Notes under the pieces: model-generated
What the model was told of the DNA's origin: nothing
Seen by the model: the letters and a program-made list of their open reading frames with translations, nothing else
Databases searched by the model: none
Origin: Ignavibacteria bacterium UBA2333
GTDB taxonomy: Bacteria; Bacteroidota; Ignavibacteria; Kapaibacteriales; Kapaibacteriaceae
Length of the DNA stretch: 51,137 nucleotides
NCBI GenBank assembly: GCA_002344895.1
Contig: DDUR01000060.1
Coordinates: 1 to 51,137, forward strand
Reading direction: 5' to 3'
In this document: piece by piece, positions 32,893 to 41,819 of the stretch
Numbering within the stretch: the stretch's first letter is position 1
Layout of the letters: each line of letters begins with the position of its first letter
Made by a program: the position numbers and the translations under genes

Positions 32893-33771
32893 CTAGTCTC
32901 GCTGGGCAACAATGACGCCAATAAGCGCGATAACACCACCGACAACGAAGTACACTGTTGGCTCCGTGCCAAACACAATGAAGGCAAGAACGGTCGTAAA
33001 AATGGGTTGGAGGTTGTTAAAGACGGCCACCTTGCTACTGTCAAGACGCGTGAGTGCCACATACCACAGTGCATAGCCCACACCAGACGTAATCGCACCC
33101 AAATAAAACAGCTGTGGCAAGACGGTTAGAGCTACAGGAAGCCCCCCACCACTATGATCAAGCCCCGGCAGTGTATCCAAGACAAACCAGACAGGAATGT
33201 AGAGCAGTAGGCCAAGGAAAAAGGTTAAGGACGTCGTATAGATTCCTCCATACTTCGTTGCAAGCGGACGTCCGATCATCGTATAGAGTGCCCAGGAGGC
33301 ACTTGCACAGAGGACCATGATATCACCAAGCAGTGACGCCGTAGCAAGAGTAATTCCCTTCTCTGCCAGAACGATGATTGTTCCTGTCACCGCAAGTCCA
33401 ATTCCAAGCAGTCGTGTAGCAGTTGGCCATGTTCGGCGAGCGATCGCTTCAAACATGACAACAAACGTCGGCGTTAACGCATAGGCAAGTGCTGCGTTTG
33501 GGGCTGTTGTGTATCGCACGCCCCAGATAAAGAAAAGCTGGTTAACAGGAATGTTGATGAGCGCTAAAAAGATCAACATTCGATAGTCACGACGCTCAAT
33601 GTTGGGCAGTGTCTGTCGTTTAAAAAAATACCATATCCCAAAGGCAATACACGTCCACATTCCCCGGACAAGAACAACATGGAGCGGATGCAGAATCGAC
33701 GTAGCATTCTTTGCAACAAGGTGTGTACTCGATGCAATGATTTGCTGCAGTATCAGCAGTAGATACATCAT
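32893..33771 (-). CDS. EamA-family (DMT) inner-membrane transporter
   Basis: About 292 residues from the paired ATG codons at 33771/33768, with ten membrane segments in two EamA repeats (SILHPLHVVLVRGMWTCIAF and GALTSGVGYALWY-like GAITSGVGYALWYVALTRL). The family exports metabolites or amino acids. This start leaves 4 nt after the glycosyltransferase stop; an upstream frame would overlap that gene by about 100 nt and add a basic extension, which is unlikely. The substrate is unknown. Confidence 0.87.
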   Translation of the reverse strand: MMYLLLILQQIIASSTHLVAKNATSILHPLHVVLVRGMWTCIAFGIWYFFKRQTLPNIERRDYRMLIFLALINIPVNQLFFIWGVRYTTAPNAALAYALTPTFVVMFEAIARRTWPTATRLLGIGLAVTGTIIVLAEKGITLATASLLGDIMVLCASASWALYTMIGRPLATKYGGIYTTSLTFFLGLLLYIPVWFVLDTLPGLDHSGGGLPVALTVLPQLFYLGAITSGVGYALWYVALTRLDSSKVAVFNNLQPIFTTVLAFIVFGTEPTVYFVVGGVIALIGVIVAQRD

Positions 33772-33775
33772 CGTG

Positions 33776-34891
33776 TCAATCCATGACCGATGAAACAACA
33801 CGAAGTACGTGTTGTGATTGACCTTCATACGAATACGTTTTCGTCGCAACGCAGCGCTGTTGAAGCGCTTCATACGTTATCGGCTGCCGTATTCTTGTCA
33901 TCGCATCAACGATATCGGTTGCAGAGAGTGTTCTGTTTACAAGCATCCCCACCGGCTCTCGCATAATCATCTCGTGTAATGCCGGCAGGTCAGTTACAAT
34001 GCTCGGAATACCAGCCATCATGTACTCAAAGAGCTTATTCGGGAGGGCATATTCGTAACTCATCGAAATCGGTTCGATTAAACACAGTCCAAGGTCAGCC
34101 GAACACGTCCACGAATGAAGCTCATCATACGGAACTGACGCATGCCAATGCGTTCGGTCTTGTACACCACATTCGCGGCTTACTTCTTGCAGGGCACGTT
34201 TGGCTGGACCGTCACCAAGCACACAGAGGTGAACATTCGGTAAAAACGGCATCGCTCGCAGAAACGGCTCTAGGCCACGTCCATGGTGGACTACACCCTG
34301 ATAGAGGACAATCGTGTCATCAGAAGGAATCGTAAACGTGTCACGAAGTCGTGTTGTTCGTTGAGCAGGTTGATATGGCGGAACGTTGAGGATAACCTCT
34401 GCTTTGCGGGAAAACCGTTCTTCAACGACCTTCGCATCAAGAGGGCCACTAACGGTAATCATATCAACTTGTCGAAGGAGTCGCCGCTCAGACCATTCAA
34501 TAAACTTTTGGCGAAGGGGCCGCTGCGCTAAGGGGCCCAAGGCAAAGTTGAATTCGCGCATGTCATACAACAGTCGCGCTCCCGTACGACGTGCAAGGGA
34601 GACAGCAGAAGACAAGGCGAAATAGTCGCCGGCAATGATCAAACGTGGTGTTGGGATGTTTTGTTTTCGTAACCATGCTCCATACCGCAACGCTCGAACG
34701 GCGGCTCGTCCACCACGGTCATTCCATGTATACAACGTCACGTCACCACCCGGCTCGCCAGCCGTACATGCCGCTGCCACACTTACGGTAAAACCGGCAG
34801 AATCAAGTGTGCGTGCAAGAAGTAATGATCGACTGTCGCGGCTAACGTCGCCAACAATGCAGATCACTACGTGCAGGTTCATCGCCGTCAC
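33776..34891 (-). CDS. Glycosyltransferase family 4-like protein
   Basis: The 371-residue GT-B enzyme has an N-terminal Rossmann region (VVICIVGDVSRDSRSLLLAR) and a C-terminal donor-binding domain with VVHHGRGLEPFL and the family E-x7-E segment SYEYALPNKLFEYMMAG. It probably adds a sugar to a surface glycan. The start is either GTG at 34891, overlapping the previous stop (GTGA), or ATG at 34882. It is coupled to the FemAB-like acyltransferase. Confidence 0.87.
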   Translation of the reverse strand: MTAMNLHVVICIVGDVSRDSRSLLLARTLDSAGFTVSVAAACTAGEPGGDVTLYTWNDRGGRAAVRALRYGAWLRKQNIPTPRLIIAGDYFALSSAVSLARRTGARLLYDMREFNFALGPLAQRPLRQKFIEWSERRLLRQVDMITVSGPLDAKVVEERFSRKAEVILNVPPYQPAQRTTRLRDTFTIPSDDTIVLYQGVVHHGRGLEPFLRAMPFLPNVHLCVLGDGPAKRALQEVSRECGVQDRTHWHASVPYDELHSWTCSADLGLCLIEPISMSYEYALPNKLFEYMMAGIPSIVTDLPALHEMIMREPVGMLVNRTLSATDIVDAMTRIRQPITYEALQQRCVATKTYSYEGQSQHVLRVVSSVMD

Positions 34892-35868
34892 GGCTCGATA
34901 CGCAGATGATACGTGGAACGTAAGATTCCGCGCGAATCAAATCGTTCCTTAAACCCGATAAGGCCGAGTGAAGGAGTCATTGGGTCGTCAGACTTTGTAT
35001 CCTGAGAGACTCCAATATCTACCCAGCGATAACCATTGACCTTTGACCATCGACATGCCTCATGCATAACAAGGTAGATTGGCCGAAGGTGTTCGTATTC
35101 ATACCGAAGCATGTTATAGAAACACAGTACAACGTTTCGATTTGCTACAAAGAGTAATGATCCTGCAATGGCCACATCACCATCATAGACCATGTTCAGT
35201 CGTAAATGTTCAGGCATCAAGTCGCGCAAACGGAGGAGCTCTTCAAGAGTGTGGGTCGGTTTTACCCCATGTCGCGCCTTGTTTTCAACGAGGATATCAT
35301 GGAATGTGGCGTAATCATCACTTTCAACAATGTTCAGGCGACCCTCACGAAGGATCTTTCGAATACTCTTACGGGCCGTCGCATCAAAACGCTCGATGGG
35401 ATCTCCCTCGTGGCGGAGATCAATGGCATGACTGATATAGTGCAGTTCAAAGTCTGCCTTACGATACAGCATGGCGTATTCATGATGCTGATTTGTCTCC
35501 GTTGCATAGATATGCGGAGCTGGAATCAGATAGGCGTCACGAATAGACGTCTGGCGACAGTAGTCAATAAATGCATCAACGATACGCAGATTACGTTCGA
35601 ATGACGTATCCTCCGTTACAAAACTGCCATAGGATGCACCGACGGGTGACCAAAACTCGCCTTTGTTATTAATACCACCGGGAAGAACTGCTACGAGTCT
35701 TTCACCTTCATAGAACAACAAGTGGTGATAGTTCCATCGGCCCTCAGGATGATAGTCCAGAAAGCGTTGCATGTGGAACATGGTGCCATTGTTCGAATGG
35801 CGTACGAATGCATCCCACTCGTCGTATAGATGCGATGTGTAGGGAACGATGTTTATGGGTGCCGCCAT
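34888..35868 (-). CDS. FemAB/GNAT-like acyltransferase
   Basis: The 326-residue protein resembles the BioF2/Acetyltransf_6 group: an N-terminal half with FWSPVGASYGSFV and a C-terminal GNAT half with ARKSIRKILREGRLNIVES and ANRNVVLCFYNMLRYEY. Such proteins transfer aminoacyl or acyl groups to cell-wall or exopolysaccharide precursors, and the adjacent glycosyltransferase supports glycan decoration. A TACCTTTG promoter element lies 9 nt upstream of the ATG. It is the first gene of the minus-strand run. Confidence 0.85.
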   Translation of the reverse strand: MAAPINIVPYTSHLYDEWDAFVRHSNNGTMFHMQRFLDYHPEGRWNYHHLLFYEGERLVAVLPGGINNKGEFWSPVGASYGSFVTEDTSFERNLRIVDAFIDYCRQTSIRDAYLIPAPHIYATETNQHHEYAMLYRKADFELHYISHAIDLRHEGDPIERFDATARKSIRKILREGRLNIVESDDYATFHDILVENKARHGVKPTHTLEELLRLRDLMPEHLRLNMVYDGDVAIAGSLLFVANRNVVLCFYNMLRYEYEHLRPIYLVMHEACRWSKVNGYRWVDIGVSQDTKSDDPMTPSLGLIGFKERFDSRGILRSTYHLRIEP

Positions 35869-35877
35869 GTCGAACTA

Positions 35878-35885
35878 CAAAGGTA
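35878..35885 (-). promoter_or_regulatory. TACCTTTG promoter element for the FemAB-like gene
   Basis: CGTACCTTTG on the minus strand ends 9 nt before the ATG at 35868 and fits the TAnnTTTG -7 consensus. It is divergent from the promoter at 35934. Confidence 0.5.
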
Positions 35886-35933
35886 CGGAAGGAACTTCTG
35901 CCGCTGTGCGACGTAGGGGAGCCAAACCGCGTG

Positions 35934-35941
35934 TATATTTG
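35934..35941 (+). promoter_or_regulatory. TATATTTG promoter element for the outer-membrane barrel gene
   Basis: TATATTTG lies 32 nt before the ATG at 35974, leaving room for a leader that carries the GAGG ribosome site. No standard -33 TTTG was found. Confidence 0.5.
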
Positions 35942-35973
35942 CGGTCGATTGCATCACCATTTTTGAGGTTTTC

Positions 35974-36459
35974 ATGAAGTCATTTGCAGCATTTGCAGCA
36001 GCTGCCATCGTTTCCGTTTTCAGCGCATCCGTTGCGTCAGCACAAAGCCCGAGTGAGCAATTCGGTTTTGGTGTGTCGGCAGGTGATGGAATGGTCGGCG
36101 GCCATGCGGCATATGCCATCACTCCAGCCTTTCACATCGGTACCCAACTGGGACTCATTGTTTCTGATGGAAACAATCAGTTTGTCTTGGCTCCGTATGG
36201 AAAGTTCTTGTTCTCTGGTCCAAAGGAGTTAAAGCCATATCTCTGGGCTCAATTTGGCATTGCAACGGGACAAGCTCAAGGTACTGGAACAGGCACACGA
36301 ACAGGCCTCGCCATTGGCGGTGGCGCGGAGTATTTCGCTACACCGAACGTAGGTATCTTCGGTCAAATCGCAGTTCTTGACCTTGGATTTGGCGATTTCA
36401 GCTACACCAACTTTGGACTGTTATCACCTCGCGTCGGTATTGAGTGGTTCCTCGACTAA
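35974..36459 (+). CDS. Small outer-membrane beta-barrel protein
   Basis: The 161-residue protein has a signal peptide (MKSFAAFAAAAIVSVFSASV, cleavage near ASAQS) and alternating hydrophobic strands rich in Gly and aromatic residues, ending SPRVGIEWFLD. It fits the eight-stranded OMP_b-brl family of porin-like or structural proteins. GAGG precedes the ATG. It is monocistronic, with a strong terminator right after it. Confidence 0.87.
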   Translation: MKSFAAFAAAAIVSVFSASVASAQSPSEQFGFGVSAGDGMVGGHAAYAITPAFHIGTQLGLIVSDGNNQFVLAPYGKFLFSGPKELKPYLWAQFGIATGQAQGTGTGTRTGLAIGGGAEYFATPNVGIFGQIAVLDLGFGDFSYTNFGLLSPRVGIEWFLD

Positions 36460-36486
36460 TCACTCCGCTTCCGTAGAAAGTTTCCC

Positions 36487-36521
36487 GGGCGTCGTACCTT
36501 GTACGGCGCCCGTTTTTTTTT
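36487..36521 (+). terminator. Strong rho-independent terminator
   Basis: An 11-bp stem with one G-T pair (36487-36497 with 36501-36511) and a 3-nt loop is followed by ten T residues. It ends just upstream of the next gene, so that gene needs a promoter within or after it, or read-through. Confidence 0.93.
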
Positions 36522-36539
36522 TGGCACATCTTGCCCCCT

Positions 36540-37469
36540 ATGCCCCCTACACAAACTTTTGCCATTGTCCGCACCGATAGACTTGGTGATATGGTGCTGA
36601 CGCTCCCAATGGTGGCTGCAATTCACCGGGTGAGTCCCGATGCACGCGTGGTGGTGATTTGCCGACGATATGTTGCGCCTCTTGTTGAAGGGGCTGAGGG
36701 TATTCATGCAGTGCGATATATCGACGACTCGTCGTTGTATGAGATTCTCCGCGAAGTGCAGCCGTCAACAGTGTTTTTTCCGCGCCCCACATTTTCGGAT
36801 GTACTTGCTGCCGTTCGCGCTCGAGTTCGGTATCGTGTGGGCACGTCACGCCGATGGTATTCATGGTTTCTTACTCATCGGGATCGTCAATCACGGTCCG
36901 CCGCACGCAAAAACGAAGCCGAGTATAACGTCGACCTTGTACGGTTGAGATTTGGTGATGAAGCCGCAGAAAGATTAATGGGACCACTTCATCTGCTGGC
37001 ACCGCCGCCGGTACCGCCCTGTTCGTTACGTCCGGCAGGAGAATACGTTGTGTTGCATCCAGGGTCAGGTGGCTCTGCACGAACATGGCCCGTATCACTG
37101 TTTGCTGAACTTGCACAACGACTGTATCACAAAAACATCGACGTCGTTGTTACTGGATCTGATGGCGAACAAGATCTTGTCCGGATCATTGAGCGGCAAA
37201 CAACAATTGTGAACCTTTGTGGACGTACCACATTAACGGAAACAATTGATATCCTGCGTCATGCACGCTGTGTTGTTGCCAATAGCACGGGAATACTTCA
37301 CGTCGCAGCAGCGTGTGGTTCAAACGTAGTTGGCTTGTATCCTGCATCACCGCCGTCAATGTCAGCACGTCGGTGGGGTCCGTGGACAGACAAAGCGACT
37401 ATTCTTGAAGCCGACGACATGGCCTCAATCTCTGTTGACGACGTCGTTTCGGCAATTACCGCATTCTGA
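36540..37469 (+). CDS. Glycosyltransferase family 9 (heptosyltransferase-like)
   Basis: About 309 residues. The GT9 landmarks are IVRTDRLGDMVLTLPMVAAI at the N-terminus and VVLHPGSGGSARTWP plus VVANSTGILHVAAACG in the C-terminal half, which binds the ADP-heptose-type donor. It probably acts in lipopolysaccharide core assembly, which suits the convergent kdsB. The ATG at 36540 is used in preference to a TTG 9 nt earlier, since a GCCCC doublet (36533-36548) covers the site and no clear ribosome site helps. The 3' end overlaps kdsB by 14 nt, tail to tail. Confidence 0.9.
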   Translation: MPPTQTFAIVRTDRLGDMVLTLPMVAAIHRVSPDARVVVICRRYVAPLVEGAEGIHAVRYIDDSSLYEILREVQPSTVFFPRPTFSDVLAAVRARVRYRVGTSRRWYSWFLTHRDRQSRSAARKNEAEYNVDLVRLRFGDEAAERLMGPLHLLAPPPVPPCSLRPAGEYVVLHPGSGGSARTWPVSLFAELAQRLYHKNIDVVVTGSDGEQDLVRIIERQTTIVNLCGRTTLTETIDILRHARCVVANSTGILHVAAACGSNVVGLYPASPPSMSARRWGPWTDKATILEADDMASISVDDVVSAITAF

Positions 37470-38193
37470 GCCGTGCGCGTACACGCTCTGCATCATCCGG
37501 CGTGTCAACAGCAATCAGGTCAGCTTCTACCTCAACACATCGAAAAAGTGCACCGTGTTCAAGCAAACGCAGCTGTTCCAGGAACTCAGCTCGTTCAAGT
37601 GGAGACGGTGGAAGTGCCACGTGCTCGCGTAACGCATCAAGGGTGAAGGCATAGATGCCAACATGTTTCCAGTGAAGGCCCGGTACGAGCTTCGACGCAC
37701 CATCACGCACATAAGGAGCACCAGCTCGTGTAAAGTATAACGCTCGTGCATCCTCCGTTCTCACAACCTTTACAACGTTCGGATTACTCAGTTCTGCTTC
37801 GTCTGTAATACGAACAATAGGTGTCCAAACATCAGCATCACGCTGTACCGTTGCATCAAGAAGAGCTGAAAGTACGGTAGGGGGCAAAAGGGGCTCATCA
37901 CCCTGAATATTCACAACAAGATCAGGCTCAAGATCAAGAACGTCGAGCGCTGCGAGTACTCTATCGGTACCTGATGGACATTCAGGTGGTGTGAGAACTG
38001 CATAACCACCAAAACCACGTACATGGTCAACAACTCTATCATCTTCAGTGGCAACGACAACGACGTCGAACCGATTGGACTGTTCAACAGCTTCTACAAC
38101 GCGTTGGACCATCGTCTTGCCTTCAAGATCGATGAGTGGTTTGCCCGGTAGCCGTGTGGCAGCATATCGTGCCGGTATAACACCTACGATCAT
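37456..38193 (-). CDS. kdsB: 3-deoxy-manno-octulosonate cytidylyltransferase (CMP-Kdo synthetase)
   Basis: The 245-residue enzyme activates Kdo with CTP for lipid A-core synthesis. The signature IPARYAATRLPGKPLIDLEG opens the protein, and CPSGTDRVLAAL and NIQGDEPLLPP are family motifs. Its start overlaps the gatC stop by ATGA, so it is coupled to gatC and plsC. It shows that the organism makes Kdo-containing lipopolysaccharide. Confidence 0.96.
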   Translation of the reverse strand: MIVGVIPARYAATRLPGKPLIDLEGKTMVQRVVEAVEQSNRFDVVVVATEDDRVVDHVRGFGGYAVLTPPECPSGTDRVLAALDVLDLEPDLVVNIQGDEPLLPPTVLSALLDATVQRDADVWTPIVRITDEAELSNPNVVKVVRTEDARALYFTRAGAPYVRDGASKLVPGLHWKHVGIYAFTLDALREHVALPPSPLERAEFLEQLRLLEHGALFRCVEVEADLIAVDTPDDAERVRARLRMR

Positions 38194-38471
38194 CCGAGGA
38201 CCTTCGGCACCTTAATAAAGGCCTCGTTCCGTTTCGGTGCATTACCCAGAGCTTCTTCTATACTCAAGGTAGGTCCCACAACATCCGGACGTGTCACATT
38301 CGGAATCGGATTAACCGATGTCAGTGGCTCTACATCATCCATCGGCACAGCAGTGATTTTACCAACTTCCTCCACGATACGCGTGAATTCGCGGGCAAAA
38401 TCCTCAAGCTCATCGTCGGCAAATCTCAGTTTGGCGAGTGAGGCAATCTTTCGAACTTCTTCGGTTGTCAT
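38190..38471 (-). CDS. gatC: Asp-tRNA(Asn)/Glu-tRNA(Gln) amidotransferase subunit C
   Basis: The 93-residue GatC subunit stabilises the GatAB amidotransferase. The N-terminal EVRKIASLAKLRFADDEL and C-terminal NAPKRNEAFIKVPKVLG fit well. GatA and GatB are elsewhere. A TAGATTTG element lies 5 nt upstream of the ATG inside the plsC 3' end, so gatC-kdsB may have an internal leaderless promoter. Confidence 0.95.
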   Translation of the reverse strand: MTTEEVRKIASLAKLRFADDELEDFAREFTRIVEEVGKITAVPMDDVEPLTSVNPIPNVTRPDVVGPTLSIEEALGNAPKRNEAFIKVPKVLG

Positions 38472-39175
38472 ACCTGCAAATCTACGTGTCTACCAATCGA
38501 TGTCCGCACGGTTGCCATTGCCGTGGATTCGGCCTGGCGGGAAACGGGTGATTCGAGGACAACGGGATCCTCAATATGAAGCTCCACGGTACCAGGAACA
38601 ATCCGCCGAGTACGCGCCGGGAGAATGTTATGAGTCCCTACCAGAGCGACAGGAATCAGTGGTTTTCCACTTCGGGCAGCCAGGACAAATGCACCTCGCT
38701 TAAACTGAGCCACTCGGCCGTCCTCACTGCGTGTCCCCTCAGGAAAAACGAGTACCGATGAGCCTGCACGCATACTCTCCACCGTTTCTTCAAGTCGTGC
38801 CATGGCATCGCGTCCATCCGCCCGGTCAATGGCAATAAAGGGAGACATTCGTAAACACCAGCCGAACACGGGGATCTTTTCGAGTTCGCGTTTGTACATG
38901 ATGCGAATGTTATCGGGTATAGAAGCTAGTACAACGGGAATGTCAAAGAGACTTGCATGATTACACGTATACACATACCGTTCCGTTGCTCGGATCCGAT
39001 CAAGTCCGAAGGAAACCACGCGGATACCGGCGAGTCGAAGCAGAATTCGTGACCACGTGCGAGCATACAGAAAGAAGACGTCGCGGTCCCGAAAAACAAA
39101 CATGTGAAACATCACGGCGATTGCGAAGGCAACGGTGACGACCGATATGGCGAAAAAGACGAACCAGGTACGCAT
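38468..39175 (-). CDS. plsC: 1-acyl-sn-glycerol-3-phosphate acyltransferase
   Basis: About 235 residues. An N-terminal membrane helix (WFVFFAISVVTVAFAIAVMF) precedes the acyltransferase motifs NHASLFDIP (HxxxxD) and VLVFPEGTRSEDG. It converts lysophosphatidic to phosphatidic acid in membrane lipid synthesis. Start 39175 is preferred because the earlier in-frame extension has no ribosome site and would precede the membrane anchor. A TAGATTTG element lies 6 nt upstream. Its stop overlaps gatC. Confidence 0.9.
   Translation of the reverse strand: MRTWFVFFAISVVTVAFAIAVMFHMFVFRDRDVFFLYARTWSRILLRLAGIRVVSFGLDRIRATERYVYTCNHASLFDIPVVLASIPDNIRIMYKRELEKIPVFGWCLRMSPFIAIDRADGRDAMARLEETVESMRAGSSVLVFPEGTRSEDGRVAQFKRGAFVLAARSGKPLIPVALVGTHNILPARTRRIVPGTVELHIEDPVVLESPVSRQAESTAMATVRTSIGRHVDLQV
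38477..38484 (-). promoter_or_regulatory. TAGATTTG promoter element upstream of gatC
   Basis: CGTAGATTTG on the minus strand ends 5 nt before the gatC ATG at 38471 and lies within the last codons of plsC. Confidence 0.45.
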
Positions 39176-39181
39176 GTACTT

Positions 39182-39189
39182 CAAATCTA
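39182..39189 (-). promoter_or_regulatory. TAGATTTG promoter element for plsC
   Basis: CGTAGATTTG on the minus strand ends 6 nt before the ATG at 39175, the same spacing class as at gatC. Confidence 0.48.
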
Positions 39190-39274
39190 CGCAGGCATCA
39201 ACACGGAACGTCCGTAGATTCGCAATGGACCACTGTGACGACACTCACCTACGCACATGCCAAAGTTGAAGCAT

Positions 39275-39784
39275 ATGAAGATCTTCCTTCTCGTTCTCTC
39301 CGTCGTGACCGTTATGGCAACATCACATGCCAACGCACAGGATACAACAGCGCCGTCAAGATCGTTTGTAGAGGGTCTCGCTCAAGAACCTCACTGGGGT
39401 ATAGGCCTACAGGCTGGATTGGCAACGGGTACTGGCGTATCAGTGCGGTACTCATTTGGCAATCGGTTTGCCGCTGAGGTGATTCTCGGATACCTTGCCA
39501 TTCAGAATCCTGCCTATTCCTTTGGTGCGGAAGGTCAATTCTTACTTGACGACGCCTTTGATCATCGACTGTACGCCTTGGCTGGCATGAGCATTAATCG
39601 TATCACCAAGGGTGACAGTAATTATCTTGCTGCGCCCGTTCGAGCCGGCCTTGGTGTTGGATATGAATACTTTTTCGGGACGCAAGCAGCTATCTCGGGA
39701 GAGGTACCAATTACGTTCTTCTTCCAGGATAAGCTTCAGGTATTCCCAACATTACAAGTACAGTTTACCTTTTACTTTCAGTGA
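39275..39784 (+). CDS. Exported beta-barrel (outer-membrane) protein
   Basis: About 169 residues from ATG 39275; an in-frame ATG at 39257 adds six residues. The signal peptide is MKIFLLVLSVVTVMATSHAN with cleavage before AQDTT. The rest is amphipathic strands (GLQAGLATGTGVSVRYSF, LGVGYEYFFGTQAAI) ending in alternating aromatics, QFTFYFQ. It fits a small outer-membrane barrel, distantly similar in style to the protein at 35974. The next gene starts 3 nt after its stop, so they are probably one unit. Confidence 0.8.
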   Translation: MKIFLLVLSVVTVMATSHANAQDTTAPSRSFVEGLAQEPHWGIGLQAGLATGTGVSVRYSFGNRFAAEVILGYLAIQNPAYSFGAEGQFLLDDAFDHRLYALAGMSINRITKGDSNYLAAPVRAGLGVGYEYFFGTQAAISGEVPITFFFQDKLQVFPTLQVQFTFYFQ

Positions 39785-39787
39785 GAG

Positions 39788-40162
39788 GTGTCTGACAGTA
39801 AACCACGAGCACGTACTACTGACGCAACCAACTATACCATGGCCGATCTGAAGGATCTTGCTTCACTCCTTGGTGTCACTCCAACTACCAAGGATACATC
39901 AACCGACAAACGTAAGCGCGGCTACGATGGGAATGTAGTTCGGCTCAAGGTGCGCACGGAAAAACGGCGCGGGAAAGTTGTGACGATAGCCCAAGGATTT
40001 CAATCTCATCCTAAGGAATTACACGATTTACTTGCACTTCTGAAAAAAACGTTCGGTACAGGCGGGCAGGTCACGGACAATGCGCTTGAACTACAGGGAG
40101 ACCATGTTGAACGTATCAAGGCTATCCTCATCGAACAGGGATGGTCCATCCATACAAAATGA
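39788..40162 (+). CDS. SUI1-family translation initiation factor (YciH-like)
   Basis: The 124-residue protein carries a C-terminal eIF1/SUI1 domain (about 50-122; RLKVRTEKRRGKVVTIAQGF, FGTGGQVTDNALELQGDH). Bacterial YciH homologues influence start-codon fidelity on the ribosome. The start is probably the GTG at 39788; the ATG at 39839 (residue 18) is a possible alternative that keeps the whole domain. The N-terminus is polar and disordered. Confidence 0.9.
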   Translation: MSDSKPRARTTDATNYTMADLKDLASLLGVTPTTKDTSTDKRKRGYDGNVVRLKVRTEKRRGKVVTIAQGFQSHPKELHDLLALLKKTFGTGGQVTDNALELQGDHVERIKAILIEQGWSIHTK

Positions 40163-40183
40163 CGTATGACGATGTATTCCTAA

Positions 40184-40639
40184 CTATTCGTAGTCGTGCA
40201 CCTCAAGCACATCTCCATCCTGAGTTGCCATCATATAACCAGTCCCGGTAAACGAATCCCCTTCCGATAACCCTCGATATCTCTTCCCATCGATTGTCGT
40301 ATCAGACATTGTCATTTTGAACTGTGTCCGGAAGAAGTCACCGTCTTGTAGCCCTTTCACGCCGTATCCGAAGGCGTGAAACATCGTCACCTGTATTCGT
40401 GCAAGACACGGATTTGTGGCACATGGATCACCTGGGATTGCCGAGCGATCCGTAAACACTGTTATTATCTTAGCATCAAACTTGATAGCTCCAGGTGGTA
40501 ACAACCTCTTGTGACGTTCATGAAGGGGCAACTCACCAGGCTTGCGTTCGAAACCATCACGTACCGACTTCGGTGATGGGCAGCCACCCACAATTGATGC
40601 GACAACGAAAACGCCGAGGATTGAAAAAAATTTATGCAT
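40184..40639 (-). CDS. Small lipoprotein of unknown function
   Basis: About 151 residues from the ATG at 40639, which places a lipoprotein signal at the N-terminus (MHKFFSILGVFVVASIVGGC, acylated cysteine about residue 20). The mature part has two close cysteines (DPCATNPCLARI), possibly a disulfide, and strand-rich C-terminal sequence. It follows the beta-propeller lipoprotein gene by 37 nt and may be the fourth member of that operon. I do not recognise the family. Confidence 0.72.
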   Translation of the reverse strand: MHKFFSILGVFVVASIVGGCPSPKSVRDGFERKPGELPLHERHKRLLPPGAIKFDAKIITVFTDRSAIPGDPCATNPCLARIQVTMFHAFGYGVKGLQDGDFFRTQFKMTMSDTTIDGKRYRGLSEGDSFTGTGYMMATQDGDVLEVHDYE

Positions 40640-40676
40640 GGTTTGGCCCGTTGATGAAAAGGCAAAGATCGACTCG

Positions 40677-41819
40677 TTATCGGAAGGCAAATGCCGTTGG
40701 ATTTAACCCGACGGGGGCTGCAAGCAGACGTTTTCCCGTTGTATCATAGGCGAGTACCTCACCATCGGTAACGTACGAACGAGCATTCCCTATCCACAGT
40801 GTTCCAGCCTCTGCCTGATAGGCCAACGAGTACCATACGTCAGAGCCACTCCCGGAACGATGGCGAATGACCATTGACATCGTATCAGAAGTGCCACGAA
40901 TACGAGACACGCCGAGGCTGTGAAGGACAAAGACGTCACCACTCGATCGGTCGAGACTTAGGCCTCGTGGCGCATCCATGCTCCACCGACGAAGTATCTC
41001 GAACGATGATGCATCGATGAGCGCTACGCCGCCAACTTCATCCTTTCGAGATGGCAGATTCCTGTACGACACCCAGATCCGATTTCGGTCGGCGTCCGCA
41101 ACGATAGCAGCAGCATTCGGTAGTGCGTCAATTCTTCGCACCCGCGATAGATCAGAACGCGCATAAACATCTACCGTGCCTGCTCCGGCTTCACCACTTC
41201 TCAGGTCACCATATCCTGAATTCGCAACAAAGATCCGATTGCGTAATACGGCGATACCCTCAGGTGCGGGACCCACAGGTACACGCTCAACACGCAGTCT
41301 GCCGTTCCGAATATCAACCTCCGTGATCGAATCGTCTGTAAGATTTGTGACGAAGATTGTTGAATCGTCAGCGAGTGCCATTCGATAGGGCTCCGCACCC
41401 TGAGGGGCAGGGATTCGGCCTATCCATAATCCAGATGACCTTCGAAAGAGTTCAATTGATCGTGATGTACTCACGGCTATAAAGATTGTGTCGCCCCGAA
41501 CAACAATGTCTGATGCTGTATCACCGAGATCCATAGATGTATTCACTACGGAAACGACGTCGCGGACCACGGTGCCATCGAGTCCAACCCACGACAGGAC
41601 ACTATTGTTTTGTCGCCACAGACCTTCACAGACAACGAAGACGCCACCTGCCCCAAGCACACCATCATTTCGAACGGCAACGTCAGGTGTCGGTAAACAA
41701 CTGGAGAGGACTAGAGTCAACGCCGTAATGTTTACTACGAAGTATCGACGGAATCTGTCATGAAGACTCGCCCCAAAAGAGCACGAGTCAACGAAACGAT
41801 GTTGACGTCGAAAACTCAT
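40677..41819 (-). CDS. YncE-like beta-propeller surface lipoprotein (BtuG-like)
   Basis: The 380-residue protein has an N-terminal signal ending in a lipobox (LTLVLSSC, about residues 34-41) and repeated propeller blades (IFVTNLTDDSITEVDIRNGR, RIFVANSGYGD, RIWVSYRNLPS). Propeller lipoproteins next to BtuB-type receptors in Bacteroides (BtuG) bind vitamin B12 at the surface with very high affinity, and this gene's place behind such a receptor suggests the same role. It overlaps the upstream gene by ATGA. The basic N-terminus before the signal is unusually long (about 25 residues), so an internal start is possible. Confidence 0.8.
   Translation of the reverse strand: MSFRRQHRFVDSCSFGASLHDRFRRYFVVNITALTLVLSSCLPTPDVAVRNDGVLGAGGVFVVCEGLWRQNNSVLSWVGLDGTVVRDVVSVVNTSMDLGDTASDIVVRGDTIFIAVSTSRSIELFRRSSGLWIGRIPAPQGAEPYRMALADDSTIFVTNLTDDSITEVDIRNGRLRVERVPVGPAPEGIAVLRNRIFVANSGYGDLRSGEAGAGTVDVYARSDLSRVRRIDALPNAAAIVADADRNRIWVSYRNLPSRKDEVGGVALIDASSFEILRRWSMDAPRGLSLDRSSGDVFVLHSLGVSRIRGTSDTMSMVIRHRSGSGSDVWYSLAYQAEAGTLWIGNARSYVTDGEVLAYDTTGKRLLAAPVGLNPTAFAFR

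Noticed and set aside
33772..33873. Longer EamA transporter start overlapping the glycosyltransferase
   Set aside because: The added segment is basic, lacks a ribosome site and overlaps a well-defined gene.
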